Assembly: GCA_014529385.2 (NCBI GenBank)
Contig: CM043942.1
Coordinates: 22,182,991-22,244,990 of the forward strand
Direction of reading: 5' to 3'
DNA: 62,000 nucleotides
Source: Adiantum capillus-veneris
Lineage: Eukaryota > Streptophyta > Polypodiopsida > Polypodiales > Pteridaceae
Of the stretch, positions 1 to 11,939 are shown one piece after another. Each line of letters opens with the position of its first letter. Position 1 is the stretch's first letter. A program made the position numbers and the translations under genes. The notes below the pieces were generated by a model. That model worked only from the letters and a program-made list of their open reading frames with translations, did no database searches and was not told the DNA's origin.

Positions 1-510
1 GTTATACGCAGGCAGTTTACATGCAGATATACTCCACAGCAGAATGGGGTCGCAAAAAGGAAAAACAGGCACATTGCAGAGGTTGCACGTGCATTGATGA
101 ATGAGAAGAACATGCCTCATCATTTTTGGGATGAAGCTGTAAATACAGATGTATACATTATGAACAGGACACCTACAGCTACGGTGCATGATGTAACACC
201 TGAGGAAAAGTTTACAGGTACAAAGCCTGATTTGGCACACTTGAAAATGTTTGGCTACATAGCTTACGTGCATGTACCAGATGAGTTGCGTAGGAAATTG
301 GATACTAAAGCAGAGAAATGTATTCTTGTGGGATATTCCCTTGAACAAAAGGGGTACAGGTGCTACAATCCTACTACACGAGAATTACAAGTGAGCAGAG
401 ATGTAGTCTTTGATGAGATGAGTAGCTGGTACAGTAATGCACATGGCACTATTGGGGCTGATGTAAAAGATAATGTGGTTGTACAAAATGTGAGGCCACA
501 CAGGTTTTGA
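1..510 (+). pseudogene. copia integrase C-terminal half, catalytic Glu changed to Lys
   Basis: Reading from base 1 in frame gives the end of a copia integrase core followed by its C-terminal region. The motif TPQQNGVAKRKNRHI (about residues 11-25) corresponds to the family motif in which the third acidic residue of the D,D,E triad follows QQNGVA. Here that Glu is Lys, a single G-to-A change. The conserved tail (HFWDEAV, YIMNRTP, FGYIAYVHVPD, KCILVGYS, KGYRCYNP, SRDVVFDE) is intact. A TGA at 508-510 ends this frame, and the polyprotein continues one frame back from 507. In a functional element integrase inserts the cDNA into nuclear DNA; this copy is predicted to be inactive. Confidence 0.85.
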
Positions 511-2471
511 GTGGACCACAAGAGTCCTCTTCTCGTGGCTCTATTGAGAAGCCATGGAATGGTAGACTACGTACGCAGGTTACTCCACCAGCAAGTACAG
601 GGAATGTATCACAAAAAGGAAAGGAAAAGCTTGATGAACCTCCCTTTATGGTTGATGCATCATCAAGTTTTTCACATGTAGACATGGATTCAGATGGTTC
701 TAAACAAAGTCTTGATGAGGAATTTGGAATTCCGGCTGTCAGGACACTTGGTGTAAGGAAAGTACAAGAAGATGCTAGAGGGCAAAGGAGTGACCCAAGA
801 CCGCACAAATCTAACAGAGTCAGAAATCCAGTTCAAAAATTGACGTATGATGGGTATCTAGTGCATCACCAAGGCTACATGGTTAAGGTGATACAGGATG
901 TAGAGCCCACATGTTTTGAGGATGCAGTTGGAAATGTGCATTGGGATGATGTAATGAATGAAGAGATGGTTGCATTGGAAGCAAACGAAACATGGGAGTT
1001 GGTGCCATTGCCAAGTGGCAAGAAAGCTATTGGCTGTAAATGGGTGTATAAAACCAAGCATAAGGCTGATGGTAACATTGAGCATCACAAGGAAAGGTTG
1101 GTCGCAAAGGGTTATGCACAGACGTATTGCATAGAGTATGAGGAGACCTTTGCTCCAGTGGCAAAGATGATGACTATGAGAGCTGTCATAGAAGTGGCTG
1201 CATCTAGAGGATGGATTATGCATCAAATGGATGTAAAGAATGCCTTCTTGAATGATGAGTTTCAAGAGCAAGTGTATATGCATCAGCCACCTGGTTATGT
1301 CGATCTAGGTTACCCAGATTATGTATGCAGGCTTCTCAAAGCTTTGTATGGTTTGAAGCAGGGCTCTAGAGCATGGTATGACAGGATTGCCACGTATCTT
1401 GTCAGTATTGGTTTTAGAAGAGCTCATGCTGATCATTCACTCTATGTATGTGAGAGTGATATGGGGATTGTGGTCATTACCATATATGTAGATGACCTTA
1501 TTATTGTGGGTGACAATGCTATGGAGATTGACCATGTGAAGGGTCTTCTCAAAGAGGAGTTTCAAATGAAAGATTTGGGCGAGTTGCGCTACTTTCTTGG
1601 CATTGAAGTGATCAGGACTCCAGAGGGTGTTTGGCTGTCACAGAGACAATATGCTTCGGACATGTTGTCAAAGTATGGTATGGCTGATTGTAAGCCAATT
1701 TCTATTCCCTTGGATGTGAATGCAAAGCTGAGTGCAGAGAAGGGTGATGTTGTTGAGGATGTCAAGATGTACAGGAAGATTATGGGTAGTCTAATCTACT
1801 TAACTATCACGAGGCCAGACTTGAGCTACACAGTAGGCTTGGAGATTCAGTTCATGCAGCTTCCGAGAAAGCCACATTTGTATGGAGTACGATGCACACT
1901 TCGGTATGTGCAAGGGACTCTTGACTATGCATTGTTCTATGCAGCAGATGCGTCATTAGCATTGTATGGGTATACAAATGCAGATTGGGCAGGTATCATT
2001 GTTGATAGGAGATCTACGAGTGGCTTCATGTTCTCTTTTGGGAGTGCTGCTGTTACTTGGAGCAGCAAAAAGCAGCCTACAGTTGCTTTATCAAGCACAG
2101 AGGTCGAGTACAGAGGTGCAGCAGTTGCGGCGTGCGAGGTAGCTTGGCTACACACATTACTTGAGGACTTGGGAGTGCACGTGGACCAACAGATTTTCAT
2201 CCATTGTGACAACCTCTGCAGCATGCAGTTGGCTAGGAACCGAGTGTTCCATGCCAGGACCAAGCACATAGAGGTCCATTACCACTACGTTCGAGAGCGA
2301 GTGTTGGCAGGCGACATCGACTTGGTCTATGTCAGCACAGAGGAGCAGATAGCGGATATCTTTACCAAGGCCCTCGGAGCTGAGAAGATTCGATGTTTCT
2401 GGACTATGCTTGGACTCTACAACATGCAGAGCTCAAGGGGGAGTGTTGAGATGTCGAGCTCTACATCTTGA
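507..2471 (+). pseudogene. copia reverse transcriptase-RNase H
   Basis: This is a long open frame of 654 codons, continuing the integrase frame after a shift of one base at 507-510. About the first 140 residues are the variable integrase-RT linker. The RT domain follows: WVYKTKHKADG and RLVAKGYAQ, then QMDVKNAFL with the motif A Asp near residue 242, GLKQGSRAWYD, and YVDD at residues 327-330. RNase H follows, with its first Asp in NADWAG near residue 493 and then SSTEVEY, HCDN, and RTKHIEVHYH. It would copy element RNA into cDNA inside virus-like particles. RT and RNase H residues look intact, but the upstream frameshift and integrase substitution mean the polyprotein is broken. The last codons run into the 3' LTR. 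Confidence 0.88.
2432..2443 (+). promoter_or_regulatory. polypurine tract of the left copia element
   Basis: A purine-rich run ending in five G and AG directly abuts the TG of the LTR. It is the expected plus-strand primer site. Confidence 0.7.
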
Positions 2472-2800
2472 GCTGGCATCCACTACGGGTCTTGGCCGCT
2501 TACAGCATTTACTCACTGGCGCGTTAGGTGACCAACACGGAGGATCTCTGCTAGTGATTCTACAGCTGGGACTACACTTATAGTGCCAACCTAGTATGCT
2601 TCTAGCGAGCTCACACTTAGTGACCGCATGTACATATGTGCTACTTTTCAGCTTTAGCACTTAGTCATTTTGTACTCTCTTTTCTAAGCGTAGAAGAAGA
2701 AGAATCTTTTTATCTCTGTGTGCTTTGTGCTTGTCTTGTGTAGCTCTCTTGCATCCTCATTCTTTACAACCTTCATGCGCACACACATGGCAATGATGGG
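2444..2800 (+). repeat. 3' LTR of the left copia element, right end not resolved
   Basis: It starts TGTTGAGATGTCGAGC directly after the polypurine tract. No partner LTR is available, so the end is placed only loosely before the poly-C/CT tract at 2803. No clear TATA box was seen. Confidence 0.5.
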
Positions 2801-2802
2801 CA

Positions 2803-2846
2803 CCCCCCCCCCCCCCCCGCCTCTCTCTCTCTCTCTCTCTCTCTCT
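2803..2846. repeat. poly-C plus (CT)n low-complexity tract
   Basis: Sixteen consecutive C (2803-2818) are followed by a (CT)n run to about 2846. Confidence 0.95.

Positions 2847-4078
<1,232 letters not shown>

Positions 4079-4171
<93 letters not shown>
4079..4171. repeat. compound (TC)n(CA)n microsatellite
   Basis: A short TC run (4079-4094) continues directly into about 39 CA units (4094-4171). An interrupted CA tail follows to about 4187. Confidence 0.97.
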
Positions 4172-4174
<3 letters not shown>

Positions 4175-4187
4175 CACACACACACAG

Positions 4188-5235
4188 AGTATTCACATGA
4201 TGCACCTCTTAGAGCCCAAGGGGACAATCATGACACCATGACCGTCCCAACGGACTCTCCTCAATAAAAAAAGATGGGGCACCTTTTCAGACATGCGGGC
4301 ACCATCGCTTATAGCATTGCCATGTCATCATCATCTTTGGATGAGTGCACCGCCCACAACAGGTGCCTAGACACATCCATGGACGCCAATAGCGCCATCA
4401 CACAGAGATGACGGGAGTCCACCATAGCTCCAAGCTCCCAAGGAGCCCCTCACGCGTATGGATGCTTTGAAGAGCCTCACGCCCCCGCACATATACCCCT
4501 ATAATGATTCAAGGGTGCCTACATGTGGGTTTTTGGGGGTGGCCATGTGGTGGCACCAGAGTCACTATCCACTTGTGGCCCTCAAAACTCCACAAACACC
4601 TCCTAAAAAATCTCTCTTTTTCCTCATTTTCAAATCAGTGCCATTCACTGCTTGATGATCCATTTGCTGAGCTGCAAAGTGCATCTGATACCTCATACTG
4701 CCAGCCCCAATTTCTACCATCTTGGCCACATTTCAATTACTCGATAACCTTTAATGACAAGCACCAACACGACAAAAAATACCAGTTTCCTTGTCGTCGC
4801 CAACAATTTTTAACTTCCATCGGCCATAACTTAGCGCTCTGGGATCTGATTGACATGCAGTCTTCTCCTGTTAGCTCCACATAGTGTCCATCACCTCTAC
4901 AAACTTTTCCAAGCTTCAAAAACTTCCATATGGAACATCTATCAAGACGATCAATTGGGCACATAACTAATTCCCCCTGAAAACTTTGACGGTTCATATC
5001 TTTCACATCTGAGCTCCAATTGACTATCTCAAAAGACCAATGGGATCCATAAATCAAGCACTACACATCTATGTGCTGAAATTGGCTTGGTCTACTTGGA
5101 ATCATTTTCCCTATCCATCTCAGATTTGCAAATACCTTCAACTTCAAAGCTCCGTATCTTGCACACCGTGGCTTCGTTTGATGAGTTGTCTGGACCATCT
5201 CACTCGACACTTCAAGCTCTATCTACTTAAGGAAG
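4188..5235. other. non-coding region, no gene recognised
   Basis: There are no convincing coding frames and no match to the other repeat families in this window. It ends where the ~164-bp array begins. Confidence 0.5.
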
Positions 5236-5263
5236 TGTTGGATATTGGATGCACTCACCTTCC
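5236..5263 (+). repeat. left stub of the ~164-bp tandem array
   Basis: The text reads like the array motif (GGATGCACTCACCTTCC) and is continued without loss at 7506 (CTTCCAAGACTT). The copia element at 5264-7505 therefore inserted inside the array. Confidence 0.85.
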
Positions 5264-5878
5264 TATTAAGTATGGAGCATGATTTAACCGTTCTAATTTT
5301 TGTACCAAAAACGCACATTTGTAAGGCCCGCGCTATGAGGAGAAGCCATCGTGTGTGAAGAAAAACCACTCATCCAAACCAAAATTTTCACTGCCAGTCT
5401 TGAGCTTGTAATTTTCACCCTTGTAATTTTCCTTGAAATATTCCTTTTTGGCTAGAATATTATGGTCGGACGGCGGCTGGAAAGTGGTCGAAAAACGGTC
5501 GATCGGTTGGCCGGTAGTCAATGGCCGGTGTTCGATTTCAAATCGGACTTGTCTTCTCAAGGGCGGCCACACATGGGCACATGGGAGAATTCAACTCAGA
5601 CTTGTCTACACAAGTGCGGCTACACACGGCTGCCTCTCATGCGAGTGGGCATCCCTTTTGGCCTATAAAAGAAGACCTTTTCTACAAACAAAAACGTAAT
5701 TTTGAAGCATTGTGGTGCATTGTGAAGTTGATGTGAGGTGGTGAGAGTGAAGCAAGACGGGAGCTCCAAAAGGGTATAATCCCTTTGTAACCTACTTCTT
5801 GTTTTGAAGTACTAAAGCCATTGAGTGGCTGCTTTCCCGTGGATGTAGCCACATTGCGTGAACCATGTATATCGTGTG

Positions 5879-5912
<34 letters not shown>

Positions 5913-6000
5913 ACTCTATAATCTCTCATGTGTGAAAATTATCTCTCTCCATTAAATAAACTACTCAATTATCTACTTAGCTATGTTATATTCTCTAACA
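5264..6000 (+). repeat. 5' LTR of the deleted copia element
   Basis: It begins TATTAAGTATGG (family consensus TGTTAAGTATGG, so the terminal TG is mutated) and ends CTCTAACA. It carries a TATA box CTATAAAAG near 5664 and a CT microsatellite near 5882-5911. The primer site follows immediately. Confidence 0.9.
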
Positions 6001-6001
6001 A

Positions 6002-6015
6002 TTGGTATTAGAGCA
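6002..6015 (+). promoter_or_regulatory. primer binding site (initiator Met tRNA type)
   Basis: TTGGTATTAGAGCA lies one base after the 5' LTR. It differs by one base from the usual plant copia primer site TTGGTATCAGAGCA. Confidence 0.85.
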
Positions 6016-6159
6016 AGGTTTGTTCTTATCTAAAGAATCTAGGAAAGGATTCCTTGAATTGAGTGGGAGTCAGTCACGCACAAAGTTAGTTCTTGAATGT
6101 TGACCATGTAAACAGTCACGCATCTTTGAATGTTGATAGTTCTTACCATTTTTCTTCAA

Positions 6160-6624
6160 GGGTATACGGATGCAGATATGGTAGATGACAAAGATACTCA
6201 AAGGAGCACTATTGGCTATGTCTTCATGGTTGGAGGCACAACAGTAATTTGGGCTTCAAAGCTATAGAAAGTGGTCTCACTTTCTACCACGAAAGCAGAG
6301 TATGTAGCAAAGACAAAGGAAAGCAAAGAAATTCTGTGGCTTCACAGATTCTTAGAAGATATTGGATGCGAACAAAACAATTATGTCTTGTATAGTGATA
6401 GCCAAAGCACTATCCATCTTGCAAAGAACTCAACCGTTCATTCAAGGACAAAGCACATTCAGGTGAGATATCACTTCATACACACACTTTTGGAAGAGGA
6501 ACAACTAAAGCTAGGAAAGGTGCATACAAGTGAAAATCCTGCATACATATATATAAAGGTGGTCAACAAGGAGAAGCTGAGATTTTGCTCATCTTCAATC
6601 GGCATTCCAAGAATAAGAAGCTAG
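6160..6624 (+). pseudogene. copia RNase H remnant
   Basis: The frame begins abruptly at GYTDADM, inside the RNase H domain, and runs through STIGYVFMVGG, the SLSTTKAEY region, YSDSQSTIHLAKN and RTKHIQVRYHFI to a stop at 6622-6624. An in-frame TAG (6268-6270) replaces a Gln codon that is CAG in the copy at 11096-15808. The sequence upstream, to 6159, is gag-leader-like, so a deletion junction of several kilobases lies near 6160. The remnant cannot act alone. Confidence 0.85.
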
Positions 6625-6676
6625 GATGGAAAGTAGTCACAGGTTTCATGTGGAGATCAATCTCCAAGTGGGAGAT

Positions 6677-7505
6677 TGTAAGTATGGAGTCTGATTTAAC
6701 CCTTGTAATTTTTTGTACTAAAAATGCACATTTGTAAGGCCCTCGTTATGAGGAGAAGCCATCATTCGTGAAGAAAAATCACTCTTTTGGAAACCAAAAT
6801 TTTTACGGCCAGTCTCGAGCTTGTAATTTTCACTTTGTAATTTTTGCCAAAATATTCCTTTTTGCCAGAATATTATGGCCAGACGGCGGCCAAAAAGTGG
6901 TCAAAAAATGGTCAATTGGTTGGCCGGTGGCCAGTAGTCAATATCCAGTGGCCGAATTCAAATTGGAATTGTCTTTTCAAGGGCGGCCACACATGGGTGC
7001 ATGGGAGAATTCAACTTGGACTTGTCTACATAAGGGCAGCTACACACGACTGCCTCTGATGAGAGAGGGCAGCCCTTTTGGCCTATAAAAGGAGGCCTTT
7101 TCTACACATAAAAATAGATTGTGGTACATTGTGAAGTTGATGTGAGTTTGTGAGAGTGAAGCAAGGCAGTAGCTCCAAAAGGGTATAATGCCTTTGTAAC
7201 CTACTTTTTGTTTTGAAGTAATAAAGCCATTGAGTGACTGCTTTCCTGTGGACGTAGCCCACATTCGGTGAACCACGTATATCGTGTGCTCTCTCTCTCT
7301 CTCTCTCTACTCTATAATCTCTTATGTGTGAAAATTATCTCTCTCCATTAAGTAAACTACTCAATTATCTACTTACTATGTTATATCTATATCGTGTGCT
7401 CTCTCTCTCTCTCACTCTACTCTACAATCTCTCATGTGTGAAAATTATCTCTCTCCATTAAGTAAACTACTCAATTATCTACTCACTACTTTATATTTCC
7501 TAACA
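6677..7505 (+). repeat. 3' LTR of the deleted copia element, with internal 110-bp duplication
   Basis: It starts TGTAAGTATGG after a GTGGGAGAT purine tract and ends TTTCCTAACA. A TATA box CTATAAAAGG lies near 7083. A segment of about 110 bases near the 3' end occurs twice (about 7279-7388 and 7389-7498), which makes this LTR longer than its 5' partner. Confidence 0.88.
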
Positions 7506-10008
7506 CTTCCAAGACTTTCTTAGAATGACCAAGTGGTGGATCTAGGATCTATTTACTTCACACACTTAATTAAAAATTGCAAGGTGGTGGATCTAGGAGA
7601 GACAAAAATTGCATCCACATCCAAGATTTGGTTAGAATGATCAAATGGTGGATCTTTAATGCACCCACCTTCCAAATCTTAGATAAAATGGCCAAGTGGT
7701 GAATCTAGAGTACCACAAACTTGGTTTAAAATTGCAAGTGCTAGGATGGTCAAGTGTTGAACGCGCACAACTTTAAGACATGGTTGGAATGGCCCAGTAG
7801 TGGATCTTGGATACACCCACCTATCAATACTTGGTTATAATGGCCAAGTGGTGGATCTAGGGTCTATCTTTTTCACAAACTATACCTAAAATTTAAAGGT
7901 GGTCAATGAAGGAGAAACCAAGCATTGCATCCACCTTGCAAGACTTGGTTAGATTGGCCTAATGGTGGATCTTAATTGCACCCACCTTCAAGACTTAGTT
8001 AGAATGGCCACATGGTGGATCTAAGTTCTACCTATTTCATACACTTTGTTTAAAATTGGAAGCTGGTGGATTTAGGAGATACCTACCATTGCATCAACTT
8101 TCCAAAACTTAGAAATAATTGCCAAGTGTTGGATCTTGGATGCACCCACCTTCCAAGACATGGTTAGAATGGCCAAGTGGTGGATCTAGGATCTACCTAT
8201 CCTACACACTTTATTTTAAAATGCAGTGTGGTGGATCTAGGAGACATCAAAAATTGCATCCGCCTTTCAAGACTTGGTTAGAATGACCAAGTGGTGGATC
8301 TTTGATGCATCCACTTTTCAAGGCCTCATTATAATGGCCAAATGGTGGATCTAGGTTCTACCTATCCCACACATTTTGTTTAAAATTGCAAGTGCTAGAA
8401 TGTCCAAGTGTTGGATACACCCAGATTCAAGTGCTAGAATGTCCAAGTGTTGGATACACCTAGATTCAAGACTTGATTAGAATGGCCAAGTGGTGAATCT
8501 TGGATGCACCCACCTATCAAGACTTGGTTAGAATGGCCAAGTTGTGGATTTGGAGTTTACCTATCCCAAGCACTTAATTTGAAATTTCAAGGTGATGCAT
8601 CAAGGAAACACTAACATTGCACCCACTTTCAAAAGCTTGGTTAGAATGGTCAAGTGGTGGATCTTTGATGCACTCACCTTCCAAATCTTGGTTTAAATGG
8701 CCTAGTGGTGGTTCTACGGTCCACCTATTTCTCACACTTTGTTTAAAATTACAAGGTGGTGGATCTAGGAGAAACCCATCATTGCACCCACCTCCTGAGA
8801 CTTGGTTGGAATGGTTGAGTGGTGGATGTTGGATGTACCCACCTTCAAGACTTGGTTGGAATGGTCAAGCGGTGGATCTTGAGTTTACTTATCCCACACA
8901 CATTGTTCAATTTTTGGGTTGGTGCATCTAGGAGACATCAACCATTGCATCTACCTTTTAAGGCTTGGTTAGAATGTCCAAGTGGTGGATCTTGGATCAC
9001 CCACCTTCAAAACATGGTTAGAATGGAAAAGTAGTGGGTCTATGGTCCACCTATCATACACACTTTGTTTAATCTTTAAGGTGTTGGATGTAGGACAAAC
9101 CAACCAGTGCATCCACCTTGCAAGGCTTGCTTAGAATAGCAAAGTGGTGGATATTGGATGTAACCACCTTCAAAACTTTGTTAGAATGGATAGGTGGTAG
9201 ATCTAAGGTCTACCTATCCCACATACTTTGTTTCAAATTGAAAGTGGATGGATTTAAGAGACACCAACCATTGTATGCACTTTTGAGAACGTGGTTAGAA
9301 TAGCCAAGTGTTGGATCTTGGATGCACTCACCTTCCAAGACTTGGTTAGAATGGCCAAGTGGTTGATTTAGAATCTATCTATTTCACACACTTTATTTTA
9401 AATTGCAAGGTGGTGGATCTAGGAGATACCAATTATTTCCACATATAAAGAATTGATTAGAATGATCCAGTGGTGGGTCTTTAATGCACCCACGTTCCGA
9501 AGCTTAGTTAGAATGGCCATGTGGTGGATCTAGGGTCTACTCATCCCAGAAACTTGATTAGAAATTGAAAGTGTTAAGATGTCCAAGTGTTGAATGCATC
9601 CAACTTCAAGACATGGTTAGAATGGTCAAGTGGTGGATCTAGGGGTTATCTTTCCCACAAACTTTGGAGAAACTTTGTTTAAATTTCATTGGATGATGGA
9701 TGTAGAAGAAACCAAACATTGCATCGACCTTGCAAGATATAGTTAGAATGTCCAAGTGGTGGATCTTAATTGAACCCACCTTCAAGGCTTTTTTAGAACG
9801 GCCAAGTTGTGGATCTAAGGTCTACCTATTCCACAAAATTTGTTTAAAATTGGAAGTTGGTGGATTTAGGAGGTACGAACCATTGCTTCCACCTTTCAAA
9901 ACATGGCTAGAATGGCCAAGTTTTGGATTTTTGATACACCCACTTTCCAAGATTTGGTCAGAATAGCCAAGTGGTGGACCCAGGGTCTACCTATCCTACA
10001 CAATTTAT
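7506..10008 (+). repeat. tandem array of a ~164-bp unit
   Basis: The stretch is built from diverged repeats of a unit containing AAGACTTGGTTAGAATGG, CCAAGTGGTGGATCT and ACCTATCCCACACACTTTG. The ACCTAT landmark recurs at about 8194, 8360, 8559, 8723, 8887, 9049, 9212, 9377, 9538, 9824 and 9989. Most spacings are 161-166, with local irregularities near 8390-8460 and 9540-9820. The shorter motif AAGACTTGGTTAGAATGG occurs more than once per unit, so the unit itself looks like an older duplication. There is no coding function: frames across it repeat W-x-x-W-x-G-G. The layout resembles a plant satellite, but copy number in the genome cannot be judged. Confidence 0.9.
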
Positions 10009-10483
10009 TTGACACCCTAAAGGGGCAGTTTTTGGCGACCTCAACGAGGAGCTCTCAAGGAGAAGGTGTGATTGTCAAGCTTTGGGGCCAAATAAGGGAA
10101 CCAATACGGAGTTTTGTTGCTGCTCTCAGTGAGGAGAGCCACACAGAGGTGAATATGGAGATTTCCCAAGTTTTTTTGTGCTTTGCGAGATGATGTCGAT
10201 GGAGCCAATAGTAGTAAATCACTTGGTGTCGTTGTATATGATGATTTGGTCAAAATTGAAGCAAACCATACCAGATTTTTGTGCCATTTCTTCCCTCTTT
10301 GCTATGCTCTAAGTCTTGGTGCCAATGTTATAGTATGTGCATGCCTCCCTAGGCCTTTGTATGCGTGTGAGAGAAAGAGAGAGTGGTGTGTGCTTTGTGA
10401 AGGTTGTGGACATGAAAAATTGGTGTGGTATGTTGTGTATGCATTGGTGTGTGTGTAGACGGTGATCTATATGTGGATTGTGT
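10009..10483 (+). repeat. dispersed repeat, copy 1
   Basis: This segment, from GGGGCAGTTTTTGG through GTGTAGACGGTGATC, is recognisably the same as 18441-18965 in the same orientation. Shared text includes ACCAATACGGA, GCTGCTCTCA, GGTGTCGTTGTA-type text and GAGAGAAAGAGAGAGTGG. It shows no conserved reading frame. The family is unknown; it could be part of a retrotransposon LTR or leader. Confidence 0.75.
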
Positions 10484-10874
10484 GAGTTTTAAAGGTGAAC
10501 TTTGGTGGATTGGGGTGCAATGAGTATCCTAGGCTATAGAGAGGTAGATTGTTTGGGTTCTGAGTATGTTCCCATTTCCCCCTATCCATCTTCTGGTGCC
10601 CCAAATGAGGAGCATCTGATTGCTCCTATTTGAAGGAGAAGTTATGCATTTGAAACTGATGAAGTGCACATTCTAAAGAGTTTTAAAGGTGAACTTTGGT
10701 GGATTGGGGTGCAATGAGTATCCTAGGCTATAGAGAGGTAGATTGTTTGGGTTCTGAGTATGTTCCCCTTTCCCCCTATCCATCTTCTGGTGCCCCAAAT
10801 GAGGAGCATCTGATTGCTCCTATTTGAAGGAGAAGTTATGCATTTGAAACTGATGAAGTGCACATTCTAAAGAG
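10484..10874 (+). repeat. 194-bp tandem duplication
   Basis: Two adjacent copies (about 10484-10677 and 10678-10874) are offset by exactly 194 bases. The only difference I see is near 10574/10768. The first part of each copy is the end of the dispersed repeat (it also matches about 18960-19050). The near-identity points to a recent duplication. Confidence 0.95.
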
Positions 10875-11095
10875 TAGATACTGTGCAAGATGGCATGGAT
10901 GAGTTTTCCTACTTTCACTATTGGAGTGAAAGATACGGAGACTTGGCTGCATGATTATGGTCTATTTGTGCTGGAGAGCAGACTGTCAAGACAAGAAGGT
11001 GCAATTCAATTTTTTTGGCGATGATTGGTTTGTTGCAGAGCTAAAAGATGGTATGATGGGTTGCAAGATGAAGAAAAGGTGGATTGGATAGCTTT
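10875..11095. other. non-coding spacer before the truncated copia element
   Basis: No gene or repeat family was recognised. It stops where similarity to the copia leader begins. Confidence 0.5.
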
Positions 11096-11126
11096 AGGAA
11101 AGGATTCCTTGAATTGAGTGGGAGTT

Positions 11127-11939
11127 ATGGCGGAGGAAGGAAAGCTCAAGATTGAGAAGTTCAACGGCAAAAAATACCAACATTGAAAGATGCAGATTGA
11201 GGACTATCTCTACCAGAAGGACCTCTATTTGCGACTGGGCGGTCTTGCAAAGAAGCCCGCAACAATGGCAGATGAAGCATGGATTGTCCTTGATCGAAAG
11301 GCACTGGGAACGATTCGGTTAAGCTTGACGTCAATGGTGGCCTTCAATGTTTCGAAGATGAAGACCACGGAGGACTTGATGAAGTCACTTGACGACTTTT
11401 ACGAGAAACCATCGGCATCCAATAAGGTATTTCTTATGAAGCTCTTGTTCAATCTAAAGATGGTAGAGAATGGTTCAGTTGCAGAACACCTAAATGACTT
11501 TAACACAAACATAAGTCAACTTCGATCGGTGAAAATCAATTTTGATGATGAAGTGCGAGCTCTCCTTATACTATCATCTTTACCGGATAGTTGGGACAGC
11601 CTTGTGATGGCTGTAAGTAATTCTATCTCTGGTACAAATACTCTTAAGTTTGATGATGTTGTGGGTATTCTCCTAAGCAAGGAAATGCGAAGGAGAAGCA
11701 CAGGAGATTCATCAAGTGCTGCATTGTCGGTGGAAACAAGAGGAAGGCCTAAGGAGAGGTTCAAAAGCCAAAAGGGTCGTGATCGCTCAAGACGGAGTCA
11801 CGCACAAATTCAGTTCTTGAATGTTGGAACTGCGGCAAGAAGGGCTACGTCAAGAAGGATTGCTGGTCCAAGAAGAAGAAGGAGACTGAGTTTCAGGACA
11901 ACAAGCCAACATCGGAGGCCAATGTGGCAGGTAAAGTAG
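11127..11939 (+). pseudogene. copia Gag with early stop and frameshifted zinc knuckle
   Basis: The family start is the ATG at 11127 (MAEEGKLKIEKFNG). The Trp codon present in the minus-strand copy (YEHWKMQIED) is TGA here, at 11183-11185, so the open frame resumes only at 11190. The middle (about 11190-11750) is a UBN2-type copia Gag capsid region. Near 11807 four bases are missing relative to the other copy. This throws the zinc knuckle (CWNCGKKGYVKKDC in the intact frame) into another frame, and the open frame runs on as arginine-rich nonsense. Gag would form the particle and bind element RNA; this copy cannot make it. Confidence 0.85.

Larger units (their letters stand above)
1..2800 (+). 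mobile_element. Ty1/copia retrotransposon, 3' part only
   Basis: The window opens inside a copia element in the order integrase, reverse transcriptase, RNase H, polypurine tract, 3' LTR, which is the Ty1/copia gene order. Gag, protease and the 5' LTR lie off the left edge. A purine run ending GGGGGAG at 2437-2443 immediately precedes TGTTGAGATG at 2444, the usual start of a plant copia LTR. The right end of the LTR cannot be fixed because no second copy is in the window. This element is of a different family from the copia copies at 5264-7505, 11096-15808 and 23593-28337. Confidence 0.85.
5264..7505 (+). mobile_element. internally deleted copia element with two LTRs and perfect target-site duplication
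   Basis: The two LTRs (5264-6000 and 6677-7505) enclose only 676 bases of interior: a primer site, a short piece of the gag leader, and most of RNase H. Gag, protease, integrase and RT are missing. The bases CTTCC occur immediately before (5259-5263) and after (7506-7510), a perfect 5-bp target-site duplication. The family is the same as the copies at 11096-15808 and 23593-28337. The duplication suggests the element inserted as a unit; whether the interior was lost before or after insertion cannot be told. Confidence 0.9.

Noticed and set aside
8617-9966. Several frames rich in W-x-x-W-x-G-G as a possible repeat protein
   Set aside because: They follow the ~164-bp array. The unit length is not a fixed multiple of three, and frames change between units.
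7506-10008. CRISPR-like array
   Set aside because: Repeats are contiguous with no unique spacers, of plant satellite type, and the window is eukaryotic.
10018-10040. TTTTTGGCGACCTC as a Tat-type primer site
   Set aside because: The second repeat copy (18441 onward) does not preserve it, and the match ends after GGCG.
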